Source: Liolophura sinensis (Eukaryota; Mollusca; Polyplacophora; Chitonida; Chitonidae). Taken from it: 64,000 bases of DNA. Below are positions 11,885 through 24,800 of the stretch, piece after piece. The translations under genes and the position numbers were made by a program. The first letter of the stretch is position 1. Every line of letters starts with the position of its first letter. The stretch covers positions 10,970,281 through 11,034,280 of the forward strand of contig NC_088301.1 of NCBI RefSeq assembly GCF_032854445.1. The letters run 5' to 3'. Under the pieces are notes generated by a model. It searched no databases and was not told the DNA's origin. It saw nothing but the letters and a program-made list of their open reading frames with translations.

Positions 11885-14353
11885 GAAGAAAACGTCTTCC
11901 AGTTTAACCCACCCAACTTAATCACTTGCCTAAGCTTTAGTAGTGATAGTTGCTAGGTGACCACCATGCAGCTTGAGTTCTAGTCACTGGTGTGTGCTTG
12001 TCCTGGGATTTTGCTCAGTACAAATTTGGCAATAGATGCTCAAGAGCTTTCTGTCACATGTCACTCAAAACGTTTTGTGTATTCTAGAGTGGATGCATGC
12101 GTGAAGTTGTGGTAATCAAAATCTGTAGCCAAAAGCTCGGATTTCTTTACATTTGAAATGGTATACATGGGAATGAGTTTTTAGTATTTTAGATGATGAT
12201 GATCTCAACTTGAGGTAATTCTTGTTAAGTCATTCTGTCTGACCTCCTTTTCCGTGAGGCAGGAGTTTGAGGTTCAAATCAAAGGAGACTGCACGTTGTT
12301 TAGAGTTGGCCATATCTAGGTAAATAGTTTCGGTTTTCATCCCAGATTTTATAGGTGCATAATGACCATATATGAAGAAATTTGCAAATCAAAATGATGC
12401 TCTTAGAGCTTTAAAGACTTTGAATGAAAGAGATTTTTTTGAGATCATACTTTTCGGTGATAAAAGTATTTGTTTTAACACAGCTGTATTAGATCTGGGG
12501 CCCAATCTTTTCAAGGAACATTGCCCTGCTATAATTGTGTACTATTGAGAAACGGGTTGACATGTTTTCATTTAAAATGTTCTATATCTAGTATCGTACA
12601 TTGGCCTCAAACATGCGCGTAAAATTTATCTAAAACTAGTGTCAGTTGTCGCTCTCCAGGAGCCAAGGTTTGAAGATCAAATGAACAAGTTGCCTATTTT
12701 TTTTTTTTGCCCATCTTTATTTTAAGAAGACTATCATGTATTTTCGGAGTTCAAATTTTTTTTTTTTCATTTTTCATTTTCAAGTTTTCGTTTTTGTCAA
12801 GCTGCTGTAACATCAGACGATGCTGAGCTCATCATAGAAGTTGAACACGAAGGAAATACTATCCTTGTCAGTTGAACCTGGCTTCATGTGGTTTGCTTCA
12901 AACCGTCTTCACATAGCTGTTATTTGAGGTGGGGATTAATCCAGTAATCGCTCATGGACTAGATCAGATGTCTCTTACCGTGGATACACACCCTCATTAT
13001 TGGACCAAGAATCTCACAGAAGTGCCCATGTGACTTGCTGCTTGGGTATTCTCTCTATATCAAGGCGACAGAAAGAGGTTGTATGGTAAAAGCACACAAG
13101 TCATTACATAGTTTAGGACATCTAACTCTGTCTCATCAACGTTTTCAGTGACAATGTAGAAAAGGGTAATGTGACAAGAGGTATGAATTTGTAATGAGAT
13201 TGTGCACAGTACGATAAACTCAGCTGAAGTTAAAAGTCCTGTATGAGCATCCCAGTAGTGTGCCATTAGTCTGCCTGTGGTAAACCAGTAAAATGTCTGT
13301 AGAGTGTTACAGGTGAGTGGTCACACAGATCATTGCTGTAACTTTACAGCAATACCTTATGGCAGCATGCCACTGACAACTTCCACCTGTATGCTGCTGT
13401 GGAATAATAGTTCAGGTGATCAAGTACAATTAGATACGGCTCTGTGCCACCATCCGTACTCAACTTTGAACTTTGTCTTAGAAGATGCTTTAAGGACGTA
13501 CCAGACAGTTTATGTTTATGAGAGACATAAAGGATACAGTATATTTTAGTATTCTGGCAGCAGGCCTATTGCAGTTGGACAAAAGGAAGTGGGGACTTAC
13601 AGAACTCTTTCTATGTATCACCTGATGTGGAAAATCTCCAATGGACCAGTAAAATTTTGTTTTAACGACATTAAAATAGAAGAAGGGGGAATGAGAATGG
13701 GGTGGGGGGCTGTTTCAGCGGTATTGTCAATAACCACAAAAAGATTTACACAAAATATTTGAAATGGTGAAGTGCAATAAGATACTTTTTATTTTCACAT
13801 TACAAATGCTTTTTTTTTAATTGTTTTTTATCTTAATATATAGAAATATTTGTATGTTCTATGTGTGTGTTTTGCTTATGTGTACCTACCTTTCTACATG
13901 TATGTCTATCATGTAATAGTTACATTACAGGAGCTCAACTCAAAACTGTGTCTCTTCTGTCAAATAATATTGTACAAGGCAGGAGTTTTGATTTGTTCTC
14001 CATGGAAGTCCTGGACTAATGTTAAGATTTATTCTACCTGTAACAAGTTTAGACAACTGAAGTTTTCATGATTCCTTTTATCTTGCATTTATGCACACAC
14101 AATATATTTCTTTGCCAAAGATGTTTTTGAAGGGGCAGTAATAATGTAGAACTGTTCACTCCATTGATATACAGTATATCTATTTATGCTGATATGTTCT
14201 CGTAAATACACTCACTTAATGTTGTCATCAGACTCCGTGGCTTGTCTTTTGTCTACCATAAACCATAGCATTTTGAATGTTGTATCAGGCAATCATTATT
14301 CGCTCAAGCATTTGTAGAGCTCAGTTTTGCAGATAGACCAAAGTAAAATAAAC
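11689..14353 (+). other. Probable 3'UTR of the DOCK gene
   Basis: No further coding exon is visible after the stop. The first canonical AATAAA on this strand is at 14348-14353, so the 3'UTR would be about 2.7 kb. Short T-rich runs occur at 12690-12790. The small open frames here match nothing I know. An earlier ATTAAA near 13670 could also be used. Confidence 0.45.
14348..14353 (+). promoter_or_regulatory. Candidate poly(A) signal for the DOCK gene
   Basis: AATAAA is followed within about 50 nt by a T/GT-rich stretch ('gttctttggatttttgttc'). It is the first AATAAA downstream of the stop. cDNA is needed to confirm use. Confidence 0.4.
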
Positions 14354-16124
14354 AGGAGAGCTATACCTGAAGTTCTTTGGATTTTTGTTCTTAGTTTATA
14401 GTTTATGGTAAATCATAAACTCTATCTTGGGATAATTACGGACCATTCAACAAGCTTTATTCATGGACATATTTGTGCCAAAGCCCTTGGTTCCTGTCAC
14501 TAACCCACACAGCATTTTACAGCTACATGTAGCTACATGAATTTCCTGTGCCTGGCGCTCACCATAACGGGATACTGTAAATGTTCAACCTTTTCAAAGA
14601 CTAAAACACTTTTCAGTGGATTTTATGTATACAATTATTATGAAAATGTTAAGAATGATTTGTTTGTGTCATTAAAGATGGAAGGCTTCATGAAATTCTG
14701 CATAATATTTCTCTGCACCCCACTTCAAAATATTGGTTGCAGAGATTGTTGAAAAAGAATTAAGGCAGGCCAATTTCTGTTCAGTTCTGTGTCCGTATAA
14801 TGTCACTAGAAGGAGTCTGTATTTGTCATGTTCCTCAACATATTCCACTGAGGCCATTATTAAAAATATGTTGGTTGGGGCTAACCTGCCATTCCATCAA
14901 AATCCCTGTCTCAATCCTTACTTTTTAAAGTTTTTTCAAAACTTTCTCTAAATATCAAGTTTTCACTTCTGTAAAGAGAAAAACAAATGCCCACCAGTAC
15001 TGACCTTCACTATTTGTTTTCTGATAAAGTTGGAATATCTCCAACACAGAATTTTTTAAGGATGATCTGTGACAGCACTTTAACCATGTAGGTATTCAGG
15101 CCAACATGCCTGTGAAAGATACATTTGCAATATAACCTTCACATAACTTGAATGCAAAAATGTCAAGACAACAGTGCAAACTTGCACAAAGTTTATGTTC
15201 ACGGTGCACAAGTATGGTAGTTGCAATTACATGTACCACAATGATTCATTTGTTATTTCAGTGTCATGCTCCCGAATTTTTCACTTGAACAATGGTTTTA
15301 CGGGTAAAGAAACTGGGGGGCCCTGGTTTATGCCCACAGAAAACCACTGACCTTTGGCAACTTACTGACCAACTTGGACACCATTTTGTTTGTCTGCAGT
15401 TTTCCCTGTTTTTGTTACCTCAAAGGATTTACTCAACAATTCACAAAGATGACAGATGTGAGCAGTGCTTTACTGATCAAAATGGAACTTTGTGGTAATA
15501 AAATACCTCATAAATAACACACAAAAAAGATTTCAATTATATATCTAACACTACAAACCATGCAAAGTATTCAAAACCATTTGACACACTGTATTGATGC
15601 ACATGTATATAACAGTTGACCAATCATTTGTACAAACCTGTTTGCACAAAGGCACAAGGTAAAATGATGGTACTGGGCTCAGTTGATCAAAAGTGTACTA
15701 TAATATGGCTGGTAGTAGCTTGGAATGAATTGTCATTGGTTTTGTATCAGGATGGGACTGGTATTTAAAGTCAAACTTTTACTACACTTTTGCACAACTG
15801 ATCCCAGAACGTGAGTATATTATTATTACTGTAAGCATATGTGAGAACGTTTTCATCTTCCATTTAAATATGATATTTTAATATTAAAGGCACAGTGCAT
15901 GTTGACCTGATGGATTGTGGGGCATACAATCAATAAAGTTGTGTTTTTTGAAATCTAGACATACATGTACAAGTAGTATGTAAAAAATAATGGTCAAATT
16001 GCCTCATCTGCTATAATTTAGCCACATTATCTTAAATGACAAGAAAAAATCTGAATACGACTGTTATGTTAAGATGATTTGTTAGGTTGAGAGATCACAC
16101 TTGAAGCCATCATCAGGAATAGTT

Positions 16125-16295
16125 TACCCGTACCTCAAAGAGGCACTATCCAGATCGTACCTCAAAAGAGTCACTGTCTGGATTGCACTCAAGAGAGGCA
16201 TTGTCCCGGATTGTACCTTAAAGAGGCACTGTCCTGACTGTACCTCGAAAGAGGCACTGTCTGGTTGTACCTTAAAGAGGCACTGTTCGGATCTA
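16125..16295 (+). repeat. About 30-bp minisatellite, 5-6 copies
   Basis: The unit is like 'gtaccttaaagaggcactgt' plus 'ccggatt'. Copies differ by several bases and small indels. Confidence 0.85.
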
Positions 16296-17418
16296 ATAAA
16301 AAACCATGATGATGCAATGATAATGTCCAGTAAATGAACAAATCAAACTTTGAGGCAACTTGACACATTTCCAGCAGTCAATTCATCAAAGACCAGAGAT
16401 CACAACGAAAAAAATAGCCGGCATTTATTACCATTTCACATTGAGGTTCAGCACATTTTTCTTTTACAAAACTTGTATCTTATAAACCATGTTAGCAGAA
16501 TAAGTCAATATCACTTTATGTCATTAAAACCCAACATTGCTTTATGGCGTTACAGCCCAGAAAACGTCTTTCACAAAATTTGTTACATGAAAATGGCTTA
16601 ACACTCTGACAAGTTTTGTGACAATGGTTCATGTTTGACAAAGTGTTCTTGGCAAAGTGTGAGGCAAGAGGTGATAAATCTGATGTTGACCTCATCGAGA
16701 ACAATTGTGGCCGGATAAACTAACAGTTAACATAAAGCATATTTTGGTAATAATGGTTACCTTTCGAAGACACTATAGAAGTTTGTTAACCAAAACAAGG
16801 TCATTTTAACCTAGGGTTAACATGGGAAGAGTTGTGATTTTATTGTAGACTTGTCCATGTTGGCTAGGTGGAAATATAACATACAAAAATTGTTTACCAT
16901 TTTTTTGGCCATAAAAACATTATCTTGGATACATGGAAGCCTACAGAATGTACAATGATCATGTCCAGTTCATGGTAAACTCTCCCCAGAAAACTCTTCA
17001 AAATAGGGGGAAGTTATAACCGGAGGAATGATTAAGTTTCTACACAGAAAGAACTTATTGCTTCACTGATGTATTTGTGTACGTATTTGAGATTCTTCAG
17101 ATGTGCTCAAATAACCACCTACAATTTTCAATTCAGTTAATGGGAAAAATCTCCCCCAAAAAACCCACCCACACAATATATTCCTGTCAATGGTTATAAA
17201 CTTGGAGAAGAAATGATCAACTAAGTTGATCCTTATAATGACTTGTAAATGAGTAAAAACGTGCCTTTAAATTTTGGGTATACCCAAATGAAGGCCAGTA
17301 ATTACAACAAAGGGTGTGTCCATAGTAAGGTAACGTAAAACGCTGGCAACTTTTTGCAGTTTAACCAGACAAAACTGATTCAAATACATCAATTACATGA
17401 AGATGCTACAATGTCGTA

Positions 17419-17665
17419 ATTTATTTCGTTGGTATTTTACGGCGTACTCCAGAATATTTAACTCATACGACAATGGCCAGCCATATGTTGTAAGGAAACT
17501 GGATGGTGGTAATCGGGGTGGGGGTGGGGGGGGATCATTCCAATGAACATCTATAGGTTGCTGACCAGGCCTTCCCAGAGGACTTGAACTCACAGCGACC
17601 GCATTGGTAACAGAGGCCCCTGGGTCATAGCGCCGTACTGACGCGCTCAACACGGAGGCCATAAA
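17419..17665 (-). mobile_element. SINE-A copy, minus orientation
   Basis: Reverse-complement family words: 'ggtattttacggcgtactcc', 'caatggccagcc', 'gaacatctataggttgctg', 'gaactcacagcgaccgcatt', 'gcccctgggtcatagcgccg'. The middle is altered by a G-rich run at 17516-17530. It may supply the CLIP4 poly(A) signal. Confidence 0.85.
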
Positions 17666-18833
17666 GCACAAATGTCTATATATATATATATATACACACA
17701 CTATACATATACAGGCACAAACACACATATATATGAACTTTTTTTAAACTGATGTACTAGTGGGCTCATTGGCCTTTGGAACCGTGCTGATAAAGAACTA
17801 AGTAATTTGCTGGTGTGGATCTCAAGACACATTTACCTGCCACTTCAGCCAGGGATGGAAGTATTCCAGTGATTACAATATAAATGTTTGTATGCCTGGA
17901 TCAATGATTACAATGCTGAAGCTGGGAAGTCTTTCCTAAATGGCACTTAGTTTCAGGTGACTTTAAATTAGTTATGCACTGTATTGTTTGTAAGCGTTGG
18001 TTCATGTTAAAGGGCTTAGACAATTAATACATGACTGAGTTATACCAACGATTTTTATCATAGTTTTAACACAGATCATTGCCTTTCATTTCAATGGCAA
18101 AAACAAGTGGTCAAAGTTTTCTCAACTGTCAGTTGGTATATTTGTAACATGGAATGAATTAATAAAGCTTATGCCGTGTGCAAGCTATCTCCATTATTGC
18201 AATAACCAAAACGGATATACTTTTTGGCCTTTAGTCCCTAAAACCATGTGGGAAATTATGCCCATACAAATCAAACAGAGAACAACAAATACTTCAAAAA
18301 CACATTTCAATCTTCCAATATGAAACATTTTGAAAAAAAAAATACATTATTATATGTGTTAATATTATCCAAACAACTACCACCTAAGTACAACACAGCA
18401 ATAAAAGTTCACAAAAAATTGTGGAGATCCATGTATTTCCAAGGAAACCAGATCTATAAATGTAACCATGAACAATGGCTCCCCCTTGTGAAAAGCAGGG
18501 AGTCACCTCCCCTGACCAGCAGTTTCTCATAACACATTTAAATGGACAACAAACAAGTTTATATTTTTGACAACTGTTTGAAATATAAATATTTGATTTC
18601 AAGAAATGTTTGATAATGTAAAATGAAGTGTATGAAAATACTAGGTATACATGTATGTGAAAAATATTTTTCAGGTGAAGGGGAAAATAAATTGTGGAAG
18701 GCATTGTGTGACTCGATATTCAACAAATCTGACCTTGATGTGCCCTTGGTTCTAATGAGTGATATGACAAATGTTCTGATTGATTGTTGTCAATATCCGC
18801 ATGACCTTGCAGCCATGTCTGTGACTGGTTGAC

Positions 18834-21800
18834 TCAGTCAGGTGAGAATGTTTCTCTCAGGAGTTTAGTTCCGCTTATTCCGCGCACTGACACTCGACTA
18901 GGCCGCACCAGCACTCCATGCTCAGGCTTAGCGTTGAAATAGCGCTTCCCTTGGACTACACCATCGTGGCGACCTTTTGGGCTGCGCAACTCCACCCCAA
19001 TCCACACACCATCAGCAAAGTCGATTGGCCCTACATATCGCACTGTTCCTGTAAAAGTATGGTGCACATTTAAATGACATATTCTTTATCAAAAATCCTG
19101 AAGAGTTCATCTCATCTCCTCTTCAAAGAGCAAACAAAATGTTGTTGTTGTTCCTGGATTTTGAGGATTCCTACAATTCCAGACAAGGATGTTGTCTTTC
19201 ACATAAATATTTGCAGGACATTTTGTACCCAAAATTTTGCTTCATTACCACTTCAGATTTAATTTTCTTATAGGACTTTCCAGTTATTTCACAAGGCAAA
19301 TGTAGGACCACATCCAGTGACGAAGTATATTCACCCGTTTTATACAAGCAAAGTGCACAAAATGCCAATTACATTCTAAAAGTAATACAATAAATGGCCA
19401 ATGGGGAAGTTCTCCTTCCTATAATAATTCAGGTTGAAGCTGTGGGTGTCTATTGTTCATTCCTGCCTTTGTGATCATGTCTTGTGGGCAAACTGGTAAT
19501 GTGGAGCCCATTCACTGCAAGTGAACAACAGTCGAGTTAGCTTGAAACTGATTCACTATTGTACGTGAAAAGGTAGCCCCATTTATGCCATACACTACTA
19601 CTGTAATTCTTCAATCTTTTCACAATGTGTTTATTCAAGCTTATTCTGAAGGCATTATTCTGTGCACAATGGTAAAATTACACTTTATATGAAGCCCTGA
19701 AATTGGCCAATCCAACCAATGTAGCTATGTCTCCAAAATCAATTTAAGCATGTATAAATTGCATTGAAAGTTGCTCTTTCATATGCGAAAAAGTTGAGGA
19801 ATTAGGGTAGTCTGAGTAATGTGTGCCTTGTTTTGAAAATACTGAATTTTACCTAAAGTTTATCTTGTTTCAATAGACATACGTTGGTTGATTGTGATTG
19901 ATTCATCCACCTTAAAGGGCCACAAAGAAGTGTTTTTGTGAAGTCTGAATAACTTCTCATCAGAAAAAATTGATAATTATAATCTAAAGTATCATGATAA
20001 AGCCTTTATGTACTTCTGAAAGTGCAGTTTTACAGACCTATTGTAGGTGGTATTGTAGGAAGCCAGACTCACCCATTTCATTGTAACCGGTGCAGAAGAC
20101 GGTGGTGCCATCCTGGAGCCTCATCTTGGTGGTGGTGCCAGGGGTACGGATGATGCTGGGGTTTGGTGCGCTACGAGCTCGGCTAACAGACATACTGTAA
20201 CAGACAAAAATATGGTCATTAGTTGATGAACACCTTCAACAAAACTGCTAGGAACAAGGGTTCATTTCATGTCCAAATCTGACAAGAATTCATCATGTGT
20301 TCCATACGAAATGACAAAATCTAAAAACCGATAATGTTCCATTCCATGATGTTTCACTGTCTTACTGGAATAATAAAAGTGAAGTCAACTGACGAACACT
20401 TCCTAATGCTAACATGAGGACATGCAGAAAATTCATGATTCTTCCATGTCTCCAAAATTTTCAACACGATACTTCATGATTGAGAAATTTATTCAAGACA
20501 GGTTTTAGCGGTAAGCAATTATGTATCAAATATGAAAATTTTTAATTTTTTGAGACAAAAAATTTCCTGAATAGAATTAAATGCACTGAAATATTTCAAC
20601 GGTAAGGTAGGCTTTATGGACAATATTGTAAGCACTGGGCACTGAGGACAACAAAAGCTTTCATATTTTGGTTAATGCCATGGTCAGAATAGCTCTTTAC
20701 ATGTTCTAAAATAATGCACATCACATAATCTGTCAACATAAAGGTAAAAAAAAAGTCCATGTGAAACCTTAGGCAGCCAAGAACATCAATTTGGTCCATA
20801 CAGCCCACCTTAGAATTCCATTACTAACACAAGCTTGATTCTGTTACATCATCAGTTAACCCATAAAGGATGGGGAAAATGTCATCAAAGGAAGTAACTG
20901 TCGGACTTACTGTCTGGTTCTGGATCCCGTACTGTAGGAACTGCCACCATTCACTGGCAAAACAAAACATATAACTTTTTTACTTGAATTTTACAGGGTA
21001 AGGTCCTTGAAAAGAAGAAAACTAGGACAGATTCCTGAGGCACATGTAGTGATAACAATGCCCATGCAATGTGGCGAATAAAGAAACTGACTGGTACAGT
21101 CATTTGATAACAAGAAAACTTAGACAGGACAACAGGAATAATGACATAGTGCCAATGAACAACGTTCAGCTCTCTTGTAGCCTTGGTAAACAAGGTTGGC
21201 GATGTAAACTGACCTAGTGTAGGGTGTAAACTGACCTAGTGTATGGTGTAAACTAACCTAGTGTAGGGTGTAAACTGACCATAGTGTATGGTGTGAACTG
21301 ACCCTAGTGTAGGGTGTAAACTGACCCTAGTGCAGGGTGTAAACTAACCTACACCTAGCATAGTGTAAACTCACTTGGTTAACGTGTAAACTAACCTAGC
21401 GCATCGTGTAAACTAACTATAGTGTAGGGTGTAATCTGACCTAGTACATGGTGTAAACTAACCCGAGCTCTTCCTGCCATCTCTCTCAGACATAGCCCCC
21501 AAGCTAATCGTGTCCAGGGACTCTGTGGAGCTGAAGTGACGGTTTCCTAGTCTACAACAGAAATGTGCCACAATCCTTTACTTCAACGTTTACATATGTT
21601 AAGTAACTACAATCTACATAGACGTAAAAGAACTGGGGCTGGTTTCATGAAGCTTACTTAGTGTTAAGTTGCCCTTAGCTAAGAGCACTTTATATCTCTA
21701 CAACATGTTATCATGGTAGTTTAAGGCTTACTTAGCTACATGTAAGTCAGCTTCATGAAACCGGTCCCTGGGATCCAGCACCGCTATCTCAATTATACTG

Positions 21801-24800
21801 ACCAGGTCATGATCAATTGTATTGATCAGATCATGATACGTTCTTCTTCTAGAAGTCTTATCCCAATGCTAACACATTTACAGTGCTGCTTCACTGGAAT
21901 TCAATGGCAAAGACACCAGTCATCCCAGTTTGTCATGGTGTACCAACATCGGATCAATCAGTGCTCATGCTGAGCTCCAAAATGAGGACATATCAGGATT
22001 ATTAATTTTAAATTATTTACTGTAGTGGTGCCTAACGACATACTTATGAAATTTTACTTTATGCATCTGGCGATTTTGTTTGTGGTTGAACAAGACAGGA
22101 AATGTCGGAGGTAAACCACAGCCCTTTGCCAGGTACCTGACAAACCACGGACTTCAGAGCTGCAGCTGAACCTGCTGGATTTGAGCCTTTGACCTCAATG
22201 GTCTAACCGATTAACATAAAAGGAATGCAGTATGCAGCAAAATGACTCCCAAATTTTTAGTCATATGCACGACTCGTCTCAGAACTGAATCCTTGTTTCA
22301 TATCTCATTTGAGATAAGCTGCAAGACTGTCCTTCTTGTTATCTTTCTAGGTTCTATTTACTGAACATTCATTTACTTGTTAACTTCTTTCAATGTATGT
22401 CATACTCAAGAAGTTTTGACACATACAATGACAATCAGTTTTATGGATGGAGTAAACCAGGATGCCCTGGTACATCTTTGGCATGTTTCTGACTATTAAG
22501 CTTTTCCACATAAGATATGCACACCATATTGGAGGATGAAGTTTTCAATGAAGGTCACACTGTACTAATGGCCTCTCCAGCATCGTCAACCCCTTGCTGT
22601 CAACGGGGAACCGCAATCTACACTCAATATTCAGGTAAATGAAGAACAGAGGAAAAATGTGTTTTAGTTGTAGTTGATTTTAATAATTTGAAGTCCAAAC
22701 CTATAGACCCAAAAATTACACGGTTCACATGCAATTCTAAAGGACTCACTTTTGAAGTCGGGAAGCGGGGGCGAAGACGCCATGCCTGGGCTGACAGCTG
22801 AAGTAACGAGTGTTATTCACAGACCCATCGTTCTTCCCAGCAGGTCTATCCAGCTCAATGCCATACCATAATCCTTTGGAAGAGAAACACATGCCATTCC
22901 CAGAGCTGTCTTTGTTTATTTATTTATCTGAATAAAGTTTTACACCACAGTCAAGAATATTTCACGTATATGACAGCAGCCAGCATTATGGCAGGAGGAA
23001 ACCCGGGTAGATCTCAAGGGAAACACACAACCATGCCCAGCTGGCTGCCACACCCTGGCACACCCCAGAGCTTTAAATCACACCATCCAGTAAATGGTTA
23101 CCAACATAAACGTTCAGACACTGAAGTTGAAGTGAAAAAATTGGTTATTCTACTTAAGACATCTTTCCAGTCTTGGACGATGGAACCATATGTTTCTATT
23201 TATTTATTTATTTGATTGGTGTTTTACTCCATACTCAAGAATATTTCACTTATACAACAGCAGCCAGCATTATGGTGGGCGGATATCGGGTAGAACCTGG
23301 GGGAAACCCACAAACATCCACTGGTTGCTCGCAGATCTTCCCATGTACGGCCGGAGAGGAAGCCAGCACTTGATTACACTAATATTTTTTCTAAATGTTT
23401 CATCTCACTTTGTGAAAATAGACGTATCTCTCCTAAAATCTCACTCAAATACCAAATCAAACTAAGAAAACAAGGCTGTTTTGTACAGTATTTAATAGTG
23501 TGCAAGTGAAATGTAAAAATCCCTAAAGGTAAAGAAAACACTAATTGAAGTAATCAAAAAAAATAATTTGATTGATTTTTTCAAAATTTTTGAAACAGTT
23601 TTAAAACTTCTGATCCTACATTGGTCTGTAGTGACCCAGATGGTATCAGTGATGTTACATCTGTATCATTTCCCCGAATTAGCTTGTGTCAATGTCCATT
23701 CTGCGAATGTATTAATAGATCTACATGTGTATGCATACAGAATGATGAAATCTAGTGGTCTGAGTGTGTTAAATGGCAAAAACCTGAAGTGACATCACTG
23801 GTCCCAATATGATCAGAAAAGGTAACCGTAGTTTCAAATGCATATTACGGAGTTGAAAAAAAATTTTAAAGCAATAAATCCAACTTTTTGTGGACAGTTT
23901 TTTTATGGGCTTTCATCTGATAAATACCCTAATTCCTCAACTTTTTAGCATATGAATATATATGCATATGAGCAACTTATGCACATTTTTAAGTTGATTT
24001 TGGAGACTAAACTACATTGGATGGATTTGTCAGTTTCAGGGCTTCACAAAAGGTAATACTTTATCAGTCAACACAGGACAATGCCTTTGGAATATGCCTG
24101 AATAAACATCTTGCAAACATCCAAACAGGTTGAAGCATTATAGTACTATACATTAGTGCTTTCCTCTAACAAACTTAGTGCATGGTGCTACTGCAAACAG
24201 ACCTGGAGCAAATTTTGTTTCCCCAACAAATCTGACCGTTCCTTTCCTCTGGCCAGCTACAATCACTCTGTCCCCTGGCTCAATGCCATCTGATTGGTCA
24301 GTCAGGGAAGAAGTCCGTCCTTTAGGTAAACCTGTCACAAATCAAATTTCTCATGAAATGCAGTTGAAATATTACAATACAGCCAGTATACATTAGGATG
24401 CCACTGTATGAAAATGAAAAGAATTTATGCCTCTTTTTAGATGATAATACAATTTCCTTTTTAAAAGTATTAAACTGTTGATACTTAGGTCAGCATTAAT
24501 GATACTTTCACTGAATTAATTAATACAAGTTTGAAACGATCTAGGCGAGTTCATCTCCATGAACATAATGATTGTAAATATGGATTCAATGTAAATGTTT
24601 TACAAAGGCAAAATTCATATTGGCACATAAACAAATACTTGTAACATTAAATGTAACTATTAAAGTATGTAAAACTGATCATGCACAAAACTACATTTGT
24701 ACAACTGAAACATCACACTGCAATGCACAACATTCCAGCATATGACAAAGCTTTTACTGTAAGCACATGGGGTAAAAACTACCAAGCCATATCAAATATA

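Larger units (their letters stand above)
14354..18833. other. Tail-to-tail interval between DOCK and CLIP4 genes
   Basis: The two genes converge here. A decayed SINE-C fragment lies at about 15290-15390, a minisatellite at 16125-16295 and a SINE-A at 17419-17665. On the minus strand no AATAAA is seen between the CLIP4 stop and the one at 17420-17425, which is contributed by the tail of that SINE-A, so the CLIP4 3'UTR may be about 1.4 kb and end in the SINE. A (TA)n run is at 17678-17695. No gene was seen. Confidence 0.5.
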
